Assembly (NCBI GenBank): GCA_911728435.2 | Contig: OU452213.1 | Coordinates: 5,125,834-5,189,833 of the forward strand | Source: Apoderus coryli | Lineage: Eukaryota; Arthropoda; Insecta; Coleoptera; Attelabidae | Direction of reading: 5' to 3' | DNA: 64,000 nt | Shown here: positions 54,736 to 64,000 of the stretch, one piece after another | Position numbering within the stretch: position 1 is the first letter of the stretch | Layout of the letters: each line of letters begins with the position of its first letter | Made by a program: the position numbers and the translations under genes | Notes under the pieces: model-generated | Told to the model about the DNA's origin: nothing | The model's database searches: none | What the model saw: only the letters and a program-made list of their open reading frames with translations

Positions 54736-54956
54736 GGTCCTGACACGAAAATTTCGTTGATTTTTTCTTTCTGTAGTAACCACAACGCCTTAAATTTATG
54801 TCAAAATTAATCCTTACTTAAAAATATTTCAAAAACTACTGAACTTAGGCATGTCAACCCTTATGTCATTAGTTTTGTCTTTTAGAGCGTCATTTATTTA
54901 TGTAGAAATATACAGGGTGTCGCATTAAGAAAAAGTAAGTTTGGTCTGCTGCGCTT

Positions 54957-55165
54957 TTGTGAGCTAAATTTTGGTATATGGGTTTGGTGGAGTCCTAGGA
55001 TGAACCAATTGATTTTTGGTTGAAATCGCTTTAGCCCTGTGATAGGGGTGGACACAATCCCCAAACTCTTTAATAGCAGTAGTAGGAGTCGAGTGATACA
55101 TCATTTGAAACCATTTTTTATCTGGTTTACAGCAATAAGTTACTTTTGAAATTTACTTTTATAGT
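54957..55165 (+). repeat. Copy of the 33626-34105 repeat unit
   Basis: Shares TTTTTGGTTGAAATCGCTTT, AGCCCTGTGATAGGGGTGGA, GTCGAGTGATACATCATTT and TTTATCTG.TTTACAGC in the same order as the subunits at 33650-34000. Non-coding. Confidence 0.75.
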
Positions 55166-55243
55166 TCTCGAGAAAATAGCTTTTAAAATTAGGTAGTTGG
55201 TACCTCTTTTCCTCTTATTATATTATAGCAATGTAATTTGTAT

Positions 55244-55318
55244 AAGCGTCGATGTCTTCATTAGTAGAGCGTGCGCTTTGCATGCCGAAGGTCCTGTGGT
55301 CAAATCCCAGCTCTTGCA
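55244..55318 (+). tRNA. tRNA-Ala(TGC)-like pseudo-tRNA or SINE remnant
   Basis: Reads as a tRNA-Ala body: D-arm remnant (TTCATTAGTAGAGC), anticodon loop TTTGCAT with TGC, then AGGTCCTGTGGTCAAATCCCAG as T-arm. The B box is changed (GGTCAAATCC for GGTTCGAATCC), and the acceptor ends do not pair. A decayed tRNA gene or a tRNA-derived repeat, not a working tRNA. Confidence 0.45.
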
Positions 55319-55319
55319 T

Positions 55320-56920
55320 TTCTTTTTTATTTAAAATTTTTGATTAAAGTAATTAGTTTGTTAGGGTAGTTTATTGGAAATAATAAAAATAATACAATCA
55401 TAATATTAATTATTCTGTTTCGTTACGCAGGTCATATATTTTTGATTATATTATATCGGGAAAGTTTTGGGGCGACCCAACTGATTTTTTTATATAATAG
55501 TAAACGCCGTTATTGTCCCTTACCTATTCGGAATAGATGAAATTTCTAAACATTTGGTCAAAACCTGCAAATCCTAAACTATACTAGATACTGTATTCTG
55601 TACAACTAAATAATTTTAAGGACTAATAAACTTTTATGGCAAATACCTACGTGAATAACTCAACAACTGTGATTAAGAAGGAATATTTTTGCAAATAGGC
55701 ATAAACACCACATTTTTGGTCGCCACAGATAAATGCTGAACCACTATATTTTCAAACACTATTGTCAGCTTTGTGATGTACTAGTTGCTCACAAATGTAT
55801 TGCTGTATTTAAATGTTTATTCAATTTCTTAAGATAAATTTTGTCTATTTATTACGCCATATGCATATGTTGTTTGTTTCCTCCATTAACATGCCTAAAA
55901 CACTTTTAGACGATAAGTTTGAAGTATACACACAATGAAATGCAAAACTAGCAGCAAGTTTTCTAGTTATCTCACTGGGTTGTTATATGTTCACCTAATG
56001 ACAAGCTAGAGAGATCCGCTGCGAGAAACTTTGACAAACATGTTGTAAAACTTATATATAGATACACCTACTTGCTTGTATTATGTGATGGCATAGGTAC
56101 AAATTTTCACGATGAATAACATATAAAGTGACTAGACTTTATTTATCAGGCTCGTACCTTGGCGAAAATTTACTTAAGCTGTTGATTTTGTGAATTAATA
56201 CACATGATATTAAGGTAAAAATTTGACAAAGTATAATTAATAAAGGTCTTCGTCAACCTCATTAGCTTAATTAAGTGGCCCAAGGGTACTGATCAAACCA
56301 AACCATCTCGATTGGATTTAATTCATCCGTAGAATCTAGGCAAAATTAAGTTTGGAATATAATAAACTCATTTTAAATAATCTTTTGGTTGCATATTAGG
56401 AAGGTCTTTTTGTAATTCTGGAAAAAAGCTAATCGAAATGTATTAGGAGAGCCAAATAACAGGCACTATTTTAAACAATTCATTTCGTGCTGATTGCAAA
56501 CTGAAAAAGCGGGAAATTCAGAAACAACAAAGGTGTTGCTTGAAAACAGCATGATTTTTGTTGGTTCAAAGAAGAAGTGGTCCGAATTCGTAGGGGAGGG
56601 CTATATTAAAGACACCTGACAAACTACCTGATTTAAAATACATTTTGAAACATTCCTAGTTCTCTTTTGTTCCGATTTCTAAATTCTGCAGTCTGAGGAT
56701 GGTTTATGCTCATATATATCATCGTGTATCAGTAGGTGAAGCCACCGTGTGTGTACACAAGAGGTAGGGAGTCGGTTAGTGGGGACCGCTCTGGGGTGTA
56801 TAAATATGAGCCGCTAGCACACAAATAGTGTAAAATTTATAAAAATAAATAAATATAAACGTTTAATGTCTTTCAAAACATGAAATTTATTAGCTTTGGT
56901 AGACAAAAAACTATAAACTT
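55320..56920. other. Spacer downstream of the polygalacturonase
   Basis: AT-rich with no gene recognised. A GTATAAATA box at 56798-56806 (+ strand), in a locally GC-richer stretch (56740-56830), could be a promoter of a repeat or an LTR remnant, but no transcript unit can be defined. Confidence 0.35.
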
Positions 56921-59900
56921 CTAACAAGTGTAACCACTCGGATTAAAGTTGCATTTATCCAAATTCTTGTTTCCATTGGTAATGTCCACACCTGACCACT
57001 TCCAATTACTACAACTGCCACTACCACACACAATGGTCACTGGAGTTGTTGACGCTGTATATGCAACAGTGCCGTGTACATTGTTCAGGTTCAAATTAGT
57101 TATTTTGATATTATTGTTTGGAGTACCTGTGGAACCTCCATTTTCATAGTCTTGTTGGATAAATATACCCCAATAAATGATATCTAAAACAGAAAAAACA
57201 TTTTTTTTTATTTTTTTTTATTTACTTTTTTTGGCACTGGCTTACGCCGACTGGCCAGCACACCAATTTATGATTGATGGTTTTGTTTATTTGTTATATC
57301 GTTTGTAACACGCTGCTGTTCATGTCCACGATACGTTTACTATCAGACTGGGATCGATATCGATTTATCAGTTGAGTACTTAAAAGAAAAAATCAAAATA
57401 GCGGACAGTCATTGCAACTTTGAAGTGGAATCAGTTCGACGAAATTTAGTAAGAGTTAGAGATGAACATCGTGGATCAAAACTGATACCTGGAAGATCTA
57501 TAGTGGTCACTTTCCGCACTCAAACATTGCCAAAATACATCGCAATCAACCATGTTATTCGAAATGTTGAAACTTATATTGAAAGAGTAGCATTGTGTAA
57601 CAATTGTTATCGATTCGGACATACAGGTAAGAACTGTAAAAGTAATGCTAGATGTTTGAAATGCAAAAAAGATCACAAGACAGTAGAATGTAACGAAGAT
57701 GCGTACCTGGAGCCGCATGTGTCAACTCTAAAGGTAAGCATTTTTCGAATAAGAAAAAACATGTTAGTAATATTTATTTAAGTACCTACTATTTTATATT
57801 TATTATGATTTTCTTAAACCTTTTACTAATATCGATTTATCTATGTTTCTTTGGGTTTCGGTTCATGTTCATAACAGTGGCGGTTAGTGTATAACTGCAG
57901 AGCGGTAGCACCTGGTCCTGATAATTAAATATTTAAATTTTTTGGTAAGTAGTTATCTTATAAGAAATATTATATATGAAAAAAATTAAACCTTTGTAAA
58001 ATTTAAATAGAATATATATTTGACTCCCAATTTCATAGGAAAACGTTTTCAATTTTATAACTATTTTATGTTTCAATGATTTTTTGGTATTATTTATTTT
58101 TATTTATTTATTCTCATTACATGTCATTACCACGAAACCAAAAAAGGTTTACACAAGTCATATTAAATACTAAAATATTACATAACACAATACAAAAACA
58201 TAGAAATGGATATAACTTAATCACAACAGAAAGTCAGTGCTGAGGAATTCATCAATGGAGTAAAAAGCCTGGTCAATTAAGTAGTTCTTTAATCTATTTT
58301 TGAACATTGCAAGGCTCAGTGTTTCCAAACTATCTGGCAAATTATTATAGCATGTGGGACCGTAATAATTTACAGAATTTCTGCTTCTACCCAACCTCAT
58401 ATATTCAGGAAGAATGTCATTTTTGTTTCTGGTATTGTGGTTGTGAACTTCATCATGCTTTATGTACAGATTGTAATGATTTTTCACATACATAATTGAA
58501 TTGTAGATATAGAGACACAGGAGTGTAATTATTTTACATTCTTTAAATTTAGGTCTGACATCCTCTCTAAACTTTAAATCTGTCATTATTCGAACCACTC
58601 GTCTTTGGATTGCGAATACCCGAATCGCATGACAAGACGGTCCCCAAGTTGACAAAGCATATGAAGCCACACTGTGAAAAAGGCCATAATATGCTGATTT
58701 CCAAACATTAAAAGAGACTTCACCCTTCAAGCTTCGCAACATGAACACAACCTTAGACAACTTGGCAATGGTAACCTCGACATGACCCGCCCAGGTTAGC
58801 TTTTGGTCCAAAGTGACACCAAAAAATTTTACCAGACCATCAGAAACAGCAACATCTCACGTAATGTAAATATTTTAGTAGCTGTTTTATTGACATTCAT
58901 ACAGAGTTTGTTAGTTTTTTCTACAAATTTGATTATATTTTTGTAACGAATAAAGAGCAATTTTGTTCTTTACTAAAGTTACTCACAAAAATTAGCTCTT
59001 TTGAATTATGCAAAAAAAAGGTGATGGCGTCATTTAGTTCAGTTTCCAAATTTGGAAAAAAGTGGGTTAAAATTGAGCTTACTTAATAATAATAATAATA
59101 AATCAGTTTATTTGCAGTTCTATAAAACAAAAAGATTATACAACTTAAACTTACTAACTAAATAATGTAGAACTACAAAAAGGGTTAAAAAGGCAGTATG
59201 TACTGATATAAATTTTAACCCTGTGAAAAACAAAATCAACAAAAGACATAAACATATGTTTATCCTTCAAAAAAAAAAACACAAACAGAAAAAGCGAAAA
59301 CAGTATCACCTAATAAGTCTACATTAATAATATATTATACCTATACATGAATATTAGAAGAAAAAAAAATAGATTAGAAGACGAGATGAGATGATGAGAT
59401 AAGGATTAAAAACCATTCCTAAAAGTCTGACTCAACCAAATAGTAAGCGATGTTGTCCAATTAAGAACCGCTTTTCAGAGTTTCTCTATCGTTTTTCATT
59501 TCCTCACAACAGAACTGTGACACCCTGTATCTCGAACACAAAGGGGGTTTGAACTTAACTATTGTGACGAATATTAAAATGTCCTGTACGCTTAGAGATA
59601 AATAAATACATCCGACAACACCGCGTTGGCTATACTATTGTAATCAGATATAATCGTTCTCGAAAGCTCGCGACTCAAACTAACCAGAGGCGGTTTAATA
59701 GGCTATACCTCGTCCAGGGCAGCGCTGTGTTAATTTGGTAGAAAGTGCCTGGCTTACATTATAGGTCTCGAATGGACGTACGCGCGACAGAATGTTGTAG
59801 AACAAACGACTATTTACTGAAACCGTTTGAGAATGGAGAAAAACCATATAAATAGCCAACGTATAACAGGGACAGACAATCAGTTATGAAGTGAAGCAGT

Positions 59901-60668
59901 CAATAGATAGCGAACAGTGAAAATAAATATAGTCATATTAGTTCGTTTAAGTTATTAGTGTAAATAAATTGTTAATTAATTTAAATAAAGTGCATTATTA
60001 TTTCACACAACGAACTAAGAAAAACGTTACACTATGTTTATAAGAAATTTTTTGAGATGTCTAACACCTCAGTAAATGCATTATGACACACCCTGTATAA
60101 AAAAGATATAATATAATTGGTATTTATGGTGTTTAAAAAGAAACATTAGATGTTTTAAATATTCCAGAACCGATCTTGCTTTTAACTCACGGTTACAATT
60201 CTCTAAATGGAAAGCTACCAAACTACTAAGGTAAAAAGGTTTTTTTTTGTATATTACTTACTCTTAAGTTCAATATTATTGTACGTTACATCTGATACAG
60301 TTCCTACAGCAGAGCTTTTAATAGTCTTCACATGAATACCTGCAGCTCCACTCTCGACAACACAGTTCTCAAATTTGACATTTTTAATAAACTGAAATAA
60401 AGCAAGAATAATTAAAATATACAAAGTTAATTAAAAACAAAGATATTAAACTTACATTATCGCTATCACCGGTTTTATAATCTGCAGACAAACTTAGGCC
60501 ATGACTACCAGTACAATGGATATTGGAGAAGTACATGTTTGATCCCCGTGTAACAGCAATACAATCATCTTGATTGACAACTACTGAATTTGTGATAGTT
60601 ACATTGGTTACAGAAAGCACATCGAAACCGTCAGTGTTATATGCTTCTTTTCCTGAGGCTGCGACACC
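56921..60668 (-). CDS. Polygalacturonase, glycosyl hydrolase family 28, C-terminal ~200 residues
   Basis: GH28 enzymes hydrolyse the alpha-1,4-galacturonan backbone of pectin; in beetles they are secreted gut enzymes. Three - strand exons: 60668-60456, 60391-60262 and 57183-56921 (stop TAG), with GT-AG sites and matching phases. Motifs: NTDGFDVL (NTD), VNQDDCIAV (catalytic DD), CTGSHGLSLS (catalytic GHG region, with Ser inserted as usual). The family RIK substrate-binding motif reads HVK here (AAGIHVKTIKSS), an Arg-to-His change. The C-terminus has the paired Cys (VCGSGSCSNW, GYTC). About 160 N-terminal residues, including the signal peptide, are not found before the right edge. In Phytophaga these genes descend from a fungal transfer, and several relatives are catalytically dead. 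Confidence 0.9.
57340..57735 (+). mobile_element. Non-LTR retrotransposon ORF1 (gag-like) fragment with two zinc knuckles
   Basis: The open frame (57425-57781, extending damaged upstream) reads SKLIPGRSIVVTFRTQTLPK, then two CCHC-like boxes, CNNCYRFGHTGKNC and CLKCKKDHKTVEC. This is the nucleic-acid-binding end of Jockey-type ORF1. It lies antisense in the polygalacturonase intron. A GTAAGC directly after the homology could be a splice donor, but no exon partner is seen. Confidence 0.75.
58090..58930 (-). mobile_element. Non-LTR retrotransposon 3' end, 196 codons open
   Basis: The - strand reads SDGLVKFFGVTLDQKLTWAG, WKSAYYGLFHSVASYALSTW, NHNTRNKNDILPEYMRLGRS and GPTCYNNLPDSLETLSLAMF. This is the thumb and C-terminus of a Jockey-like reverse transcriptase protein. 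The 3' end is a TAAA-repeat tail (about 58090-58115 on the + strand as TATTTATT). 5'-truncated and fairly young, since almost 200 codons remain open. Confidence 0.85.
59090..59562. other. Intron repeat sequence before the solo LTR
   Basis: Starts with an AAT microsatellite (59084-59102) and continues AT-rich. A CACCCTGTAT motif at 59521-59530 is one of many such transposon-end words in this window. No gene. Confidence 0.4.
59563..60031 (+). mobile_element. Solo LTR, 469 bp, with 4-bp target duplication
   Basis: Begins TGTGACG and ends CGTTACA, flanked on both sides by CTAT (59559-59562, 60032-60035). It contains a TATA box (CATATAAATAGCC near 59848) and AATAAA near 59985 in the positions expected for U3 and R/U5. 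The 4-bp duplication suits a Ty3/gypsy-type element that recombined its LTRs. A fragment of the same family is at 52252-52340. It lies in the polygalacturonase intron between the last two exons. Confidence 0.85.
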
Positions 60669-60860
60669 CTAAAAAAAGACAATATCAAATTTCAATCAGA
60701 TGCTTATGAGAGGAATGGTGATTTTAAAGTTAGTTCTAGGAAACAGCTGTTAATAATAATATAAGGCTATCAACACAAAGGAAATGAGATTTGGCATATG
60801 CCACTCTTCCACTCATTCCAAAATAAATCATAAACCTAAAAGAAAGAAAGAACACGCTAT

Positions 60861-60960
60861 GGCGTGAGTTGAGGCGCAGACTTTTTCCATAGCACTGGAC
60901 AAGTAGTATATGTACTACTTGTCCAGTGCTATGGAAAAAGTCTGCGCCTCAACTCACGCC
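60861..60960. repeat. 100-bp near-perfect hairpin (48-bp arms, 4-base loop)
   Basis: GGCGTGAGTTGAGGCGCAGA at the left is mirrored exactly at the right end, with all 48 arm bases pairing around a TATG loop. A truncated GGCGTGAGT-like context also precedes it. It lies in the polygalacturonase intron, 190 bp upstream of the exon starting at 60668. Confidence 0.9.
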
Positions 60961-61205
60961 TAAAACTAACCAAAGGCATATCTATAAACCCCAGCAGTTT
61001 ATTTAAAAGTTTCGGCCCGTTATAAGCAAAACATCCTTCAAATTTGGACGTAGAATGTTGTGGAATTGTATACAAGTTGAAGAACTACTTATGTAGTAAT
61101 AATGTATTGTAACATTATTTTATACCCGATCATTAGTAAATGATTTACTAATAATAATGTGTGTACAAAGACAAATAACATTGTATTATGGCAGTGTCAG
61201 AGAAT

Positions 61206-61410
61206 AATAACTATAGATAAGAAGGGTCAGAGACGCTAAAAACGGCATCGACTCGTTGCAATCCCAGCCACATTTCTGGCCCGCTACTATATATACTATA
61301 AGATACTATACTATAACTATAAGCGGCGGCGAATTCGGCAAAAGCTTTTAAGACAGAGGTAACAAAGGCGCCGACACGAGGTGAAGTAACTGTATATAAA
61401 CTGGCAGTGT
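61206..61410 (+). repeat. ~200-bp dispersed repeat, copy B
   Basis: Same ordered blocks as 20413-20610: ATAACTATAGATAAGAAGGG, AAAACGGCATCGACTCG, CCACATTTCTGGCCCGCTAC, ATACTATA tract, GCCGACACGAGGTGAAGTAA. High identity. Confidence 0.85.
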
Positions 61411-61469
61411 GTAGTTTTTGATGCATATAGGAAGCAAGGCAAGTACGAATTAAGGACACTCCATATATG

Positions 61470-61544
61470 TACTACGATAGTTTAATTGGTAATACACCTG
61501 TTCGGCAATCGGGAGATGTGGGTTCATATCCCACGTTTGTCATA
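61470..61544 (+). tRNA. tRNA-like sequence, second member of the GGC family
   Basis: D-arm TAGTTTAATTGGTAATAC, anticodon region CCTGTTCGGCAATCGGG (GGC at 34-36), and a perfect T-stem GTGGG/CCCAC with loop TTCATAT. Acceptor strands do not pair, and the B box is altered. Together with 26490-26563 it indicates a tRNA-derived repeat family. It lies between copies B and C of the 200-bp repeat. Confidence 0.5.
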
Positions 61545-61841
61545 GACATTTTTTTTATTCGTACAAGATCGATTATTATTTCATTTTTCTGTATATCGGT
61601 GATGCACTATACGCTCTCAACATAGTTGAATATCTTTCTTTGGTTTGTTTGTAATAATAATAATATTTATTGTCTCTCAGGTTAAAGAATCGAGTTATAT
61701 AAATAAATAAATTATATACATCATAACAGACAAAATAGGTAGGTGTGTTCTTTTATTCAGCGTTATTTTGTAATGAAAACAGTCACTGATAGATCGCCTG
61801 ACGTCATGGGCTGACAGATGGTGATAGAATCATAGAATAAT

Positions 61842-62050
61842 AACTATAGATAAGAAGGGTCAGTAGACGCTAAAAACGGCATCGACTCGGCGCAATCCCA
61901 ACTACATTTCTGGCGCGCTACTATGTTATACTATATCTATATATACCATAAGATACTATACTACAATTATAAATGCGGCGAATTGCTTTGTCGACAGAGA
62001 GCTAAAAGGTTCCGACACGAAGTGATGTAACTGTATATTAAACTGTGGTA
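61842..62050 (+). repeat. ~200-bp dispersed repeat, copy C
   Basis: Third copy: ATAACTATAGATAAGAAGGG, AAAACGGCATCGACTCG, CATTTCTGGCGCGCTAC, an expanded TATA tract and TCCGACACGAAGTGATGTAA. Only about 430 bp after copy B, in the same orientation. Confidence 0.85.
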
Positions 62051-62620
62051 GAATCACATCATATGCTGTGGTGGAATGCTGGTTTGTGTTTGTGAATAAA
62101 AGAACGCAAAATGGTAGACATTATGGTAGATATGCTACCCTAACCTAAATATTAGATACTGTTATCGGTCTTTCCCTTCTAGGTACCTACTAATAATAAA
62201 ATAATAACCTTGTTCATGCTGTTAATAATATAATGTGAATCAGATACATATTTCCGCCATTAATATGAATATTAATCAGAAAATTGCGGCGGTTGTGGTT
62301 AGCAGGCGTATAGATACTCTTTCAGAAAAACGTTCTGATGAAGAGGAAATAATTTGCAGACATAAACCATCTCTATTTTAAATAAGCATAAGTCAATTTT
62401 CTCAAATGGAACAACCTGTATATTATCAAATATTCTGGAAGACGAAAAAATAGTTTTGTGGCGTAGCGGTTTTACCTAAACAGGGGATTTTGTTTAATTT
62501 AGCAGGGCCTCAGTCTAATTCAGTAGGAGCACACCGAGGCATGGGTCGACAGATACTGACAAATTCGTTTTGCTCTTATTATGAGCTCGTCAGAGTACCG
62601 TTCATAGTCGTTGCCCATCT

Positions 62621-62865
62621 ACAATATCGGGCTGCATTTAATCGCAATGAGATATACAACAGTAGATATATGTAAACTAGTACCATCTACACATAGTTAT
62701 GCATATCCCACCATAAATAGGCCGATTGTGTTTACATTATTTTCATTTTAATTTCTATTTTTATGGTGGAATATGCATTACTATGTGTATAATAAGTAGA
62801 TGGTACTAGTTTACATATATCTACTGTTGTATATCTTATTGCGATTAAATGCAGGCCGATGTTGT
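62621..62865. mobile_element. 245-bp palindromic MITE
   Basis: The left arm ACAATATCGGGCTGCATTTA continues through TAATCGCAATGAGATATACA and AAACTAGTACCATCTAC. The right arm is the reverse complement with about nine changes, ending at 62865. The interior (about 30 bp) is T-rich. Non-coding. Confidence 0.85.
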
Positions 62866-62959
62866 ACCAAGCAGTAGGCAATGATAGAAAGATTTGACGT
62901 TTCTAATAATTCCTTGTCAGTAAGTATAAGTTTTTGATAGATGTTAAAAGTAGTTTGCT

Positions 62960-63500
62960 GAAAATGACACAAAATTATACAAATTTTGAAATTTTACACA
63001 TGTTTTACATTCATGGAGAATGCGGTAAAATTTTACGAAGATTTAGTTGGAGGAATCCATATTTGATTTCATTAACCTAGTCCAAGTTTCGCAAAATCGA
63101 ATCAAATTTTATTCGAAGCGGTCAAATTAAAACAACAAGAAGAGAAAAACAGTAACTGAAGAAGAGGAACACGTAACAAACGTTCTGGGGATCCATCCAC
63201 GCAGAACCTAGATTGTCAATTAGAGCATCTGAAAACGAAATTGAAGTTTCATATTCGTCTTGTCAAAGGTTATTTATATCTACTAAAATGTACAACTACA
63301 AATTACATAAGTTCAGCAACTCGAAGACGGTGATATTTCTGCGAAGGATTGCTTCAGAAAATTAATGAAGATCCCATATTAAAATTTTGAGTTTAGAAAA
63401 ATAATTATTATTAATGATTTGGACTGATGAAGAATCATTTTCTCGAAATGGAATAATTGCAGAAGTAACCATTTTTGAAGAAGAAGAAAGTTCATACCCG
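62960..63500 (+). mobile_element. Mariner-type transposase remnant
   Basis: Broken frames read NFEILHMFYIHGECGKILRR, SSKFRKIESNFIR-like sequence, NVLGIHPRRT-like sequence and finally LIWTDEESFSRNGII, which holds the first catalytic Asp. Stops and frame shifts throughout. The second half of the transposase is missing. Confidence 0.6.
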
Positions 63501-64000
63501 CTTCAGGAAAAAAAAAATTTTCTAAAAACTTGCTTTTATTTCGAAAACTTTACCATGTAGGTATAGGTGGAATATGGCCTATCATTTGAATGGGAATTTG
63601 ATTGTCTTTCAAAATATATGATAATATACAGGGTGGTCCATTTAAGAAAATTTACTTATGCCTATTTTTAATAGGAAATAATACTACAATAAATTTCGAC
63701 CACCCTGTAACTTTATGGTTCAACTTGTCAAGAGAAATAATTTCAGAAGACGTTCTTAAAGTAGATACTTTTAAAATTTCAAGATACTATCTATTGAGAC
63801 TATGCAAATATTGCAGCAACGAAAGTATGGAAGTTTTCCCCAGTCGAAGAAGGATACAATCGAGTTAATGAAGCAATCAATTAGTGTTTCCAATTACCCC
63901 TTCAACCTCTAAATACCTGCAACCCAAGATTTATAACTGCCTCTACGAATCAATCTGTTTTGAAAACTATACGTTAATAATATTTAGAAATTTAAGATCA
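63501..64000. other. Right edge, repeat-like sequence
   Basis: A small segment at 63628-63712 is bounded by inverted words ACAGGGTGGTC and GACCACCCTGT. An 88-codon open frame at 63602-63868 crosses it but resembles nothing I know. The 5' exons of the polygalacturonase are not visible here. Confidence 0.35.

Noticed and set aside
57425..57781. 118-codon CCHC zinc-knuckle protein as a host gene
   Set aside because: Matches retrotransposon ORF1 organisation, is 5'-damaged and lies antisense in an intron.
61211..61459. 82-codon - strand frame over the 200-bp repeat
   Set aside because: Frame is not kept open in copies A and C of the repeat, so coding is not supported.
63421..63450. CTGATGA followed by a short stem and CGAAA, resembling a hammerhead core
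   Set aside because: It lies inside a mariner-type transposase remnant and is explained by codons for WTDEESFSRNG; no stem I or III partner.

Overview
The window is nuclear DNA of an insect, almost certainly a plant-feeding (phytophagan) beetle. It is AT-rich and heavily interrupted by transposable elements, and its genes are split by GT-AG introns. The sharpest clue is a family-28 polygalacturonase (pectinase) at the right end. Among insects these are typical of leaf beetles, weevils and longhorn beetles, whose ancestors are thought to have acquired the gene from fungi. Species assignment is inference; only gene content and layout are read directly.

Layout, left to right. (1) 786-13636, + strand: the 3' half of exportin-1 (CRM1), six phase-0 coding exons. 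(2) 16832-18114, +: a complete five-exon glycolipid-transfer protein. (3) 36253 back to 22501, - strand: fused/STK36, the Hedgehog-pathway kinase, ten exons recognised and the extreme 3' end unresolved. (4) 39818-40183, +: a single-exon divergent histone H3 that looks like a centromeric H3 (CENP-A/CID). (5) 42735 back to 40872, -: Tube, the Toll-pathway adaptor, two exons. (6) 43702-50342, +: Paf1, six exons, with an unusually long arginine-serine tail. (7) 60668 back to 56921, -: the last three exons of the polygalacturonase. fused/cenH3 and tube/Paf1 are divergent pairs; cenH3/tube are convergent.

Introns and spacers are packed with decayed elements: Jockey-like non-LTR reverse transcriptase pieces on both strands, an RTE-type fragment, a Ty3/gypsy pol fragment, a solo LTR with a 4-bp target duplication, pogo-like and mariner-type remnants, MITEs, long hairpins and tRNA-like sequences. 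One Tc1/mariner element (46330-47632, inside a Paf1 intron) is fully intact: a 361-residue DD41D transposase, long terminal inverted repeats and a TA target duplication.

Three things stand out. First, five dispersed short repeats carry a hammerhead-ribozyme-like core (CUGANGA, stem II, GAAA). At least one copy can also form stem I and a self-complementary stem III, as in dimeric hammerheads. Second, the spacer between fused and cenH3 is a palindrome of about 3.1 kb whose two ends carry inverted copies of a promoter-like module (CCAAT box, GC box, E2F-like site). Each gene therefore has its own copy of what may once have been one shared bidirectional promoter. Third, the polygalacturonase keeps its catalytic Asp and His residues but has His where the family has Arg in the RIK substrate-binding motif.
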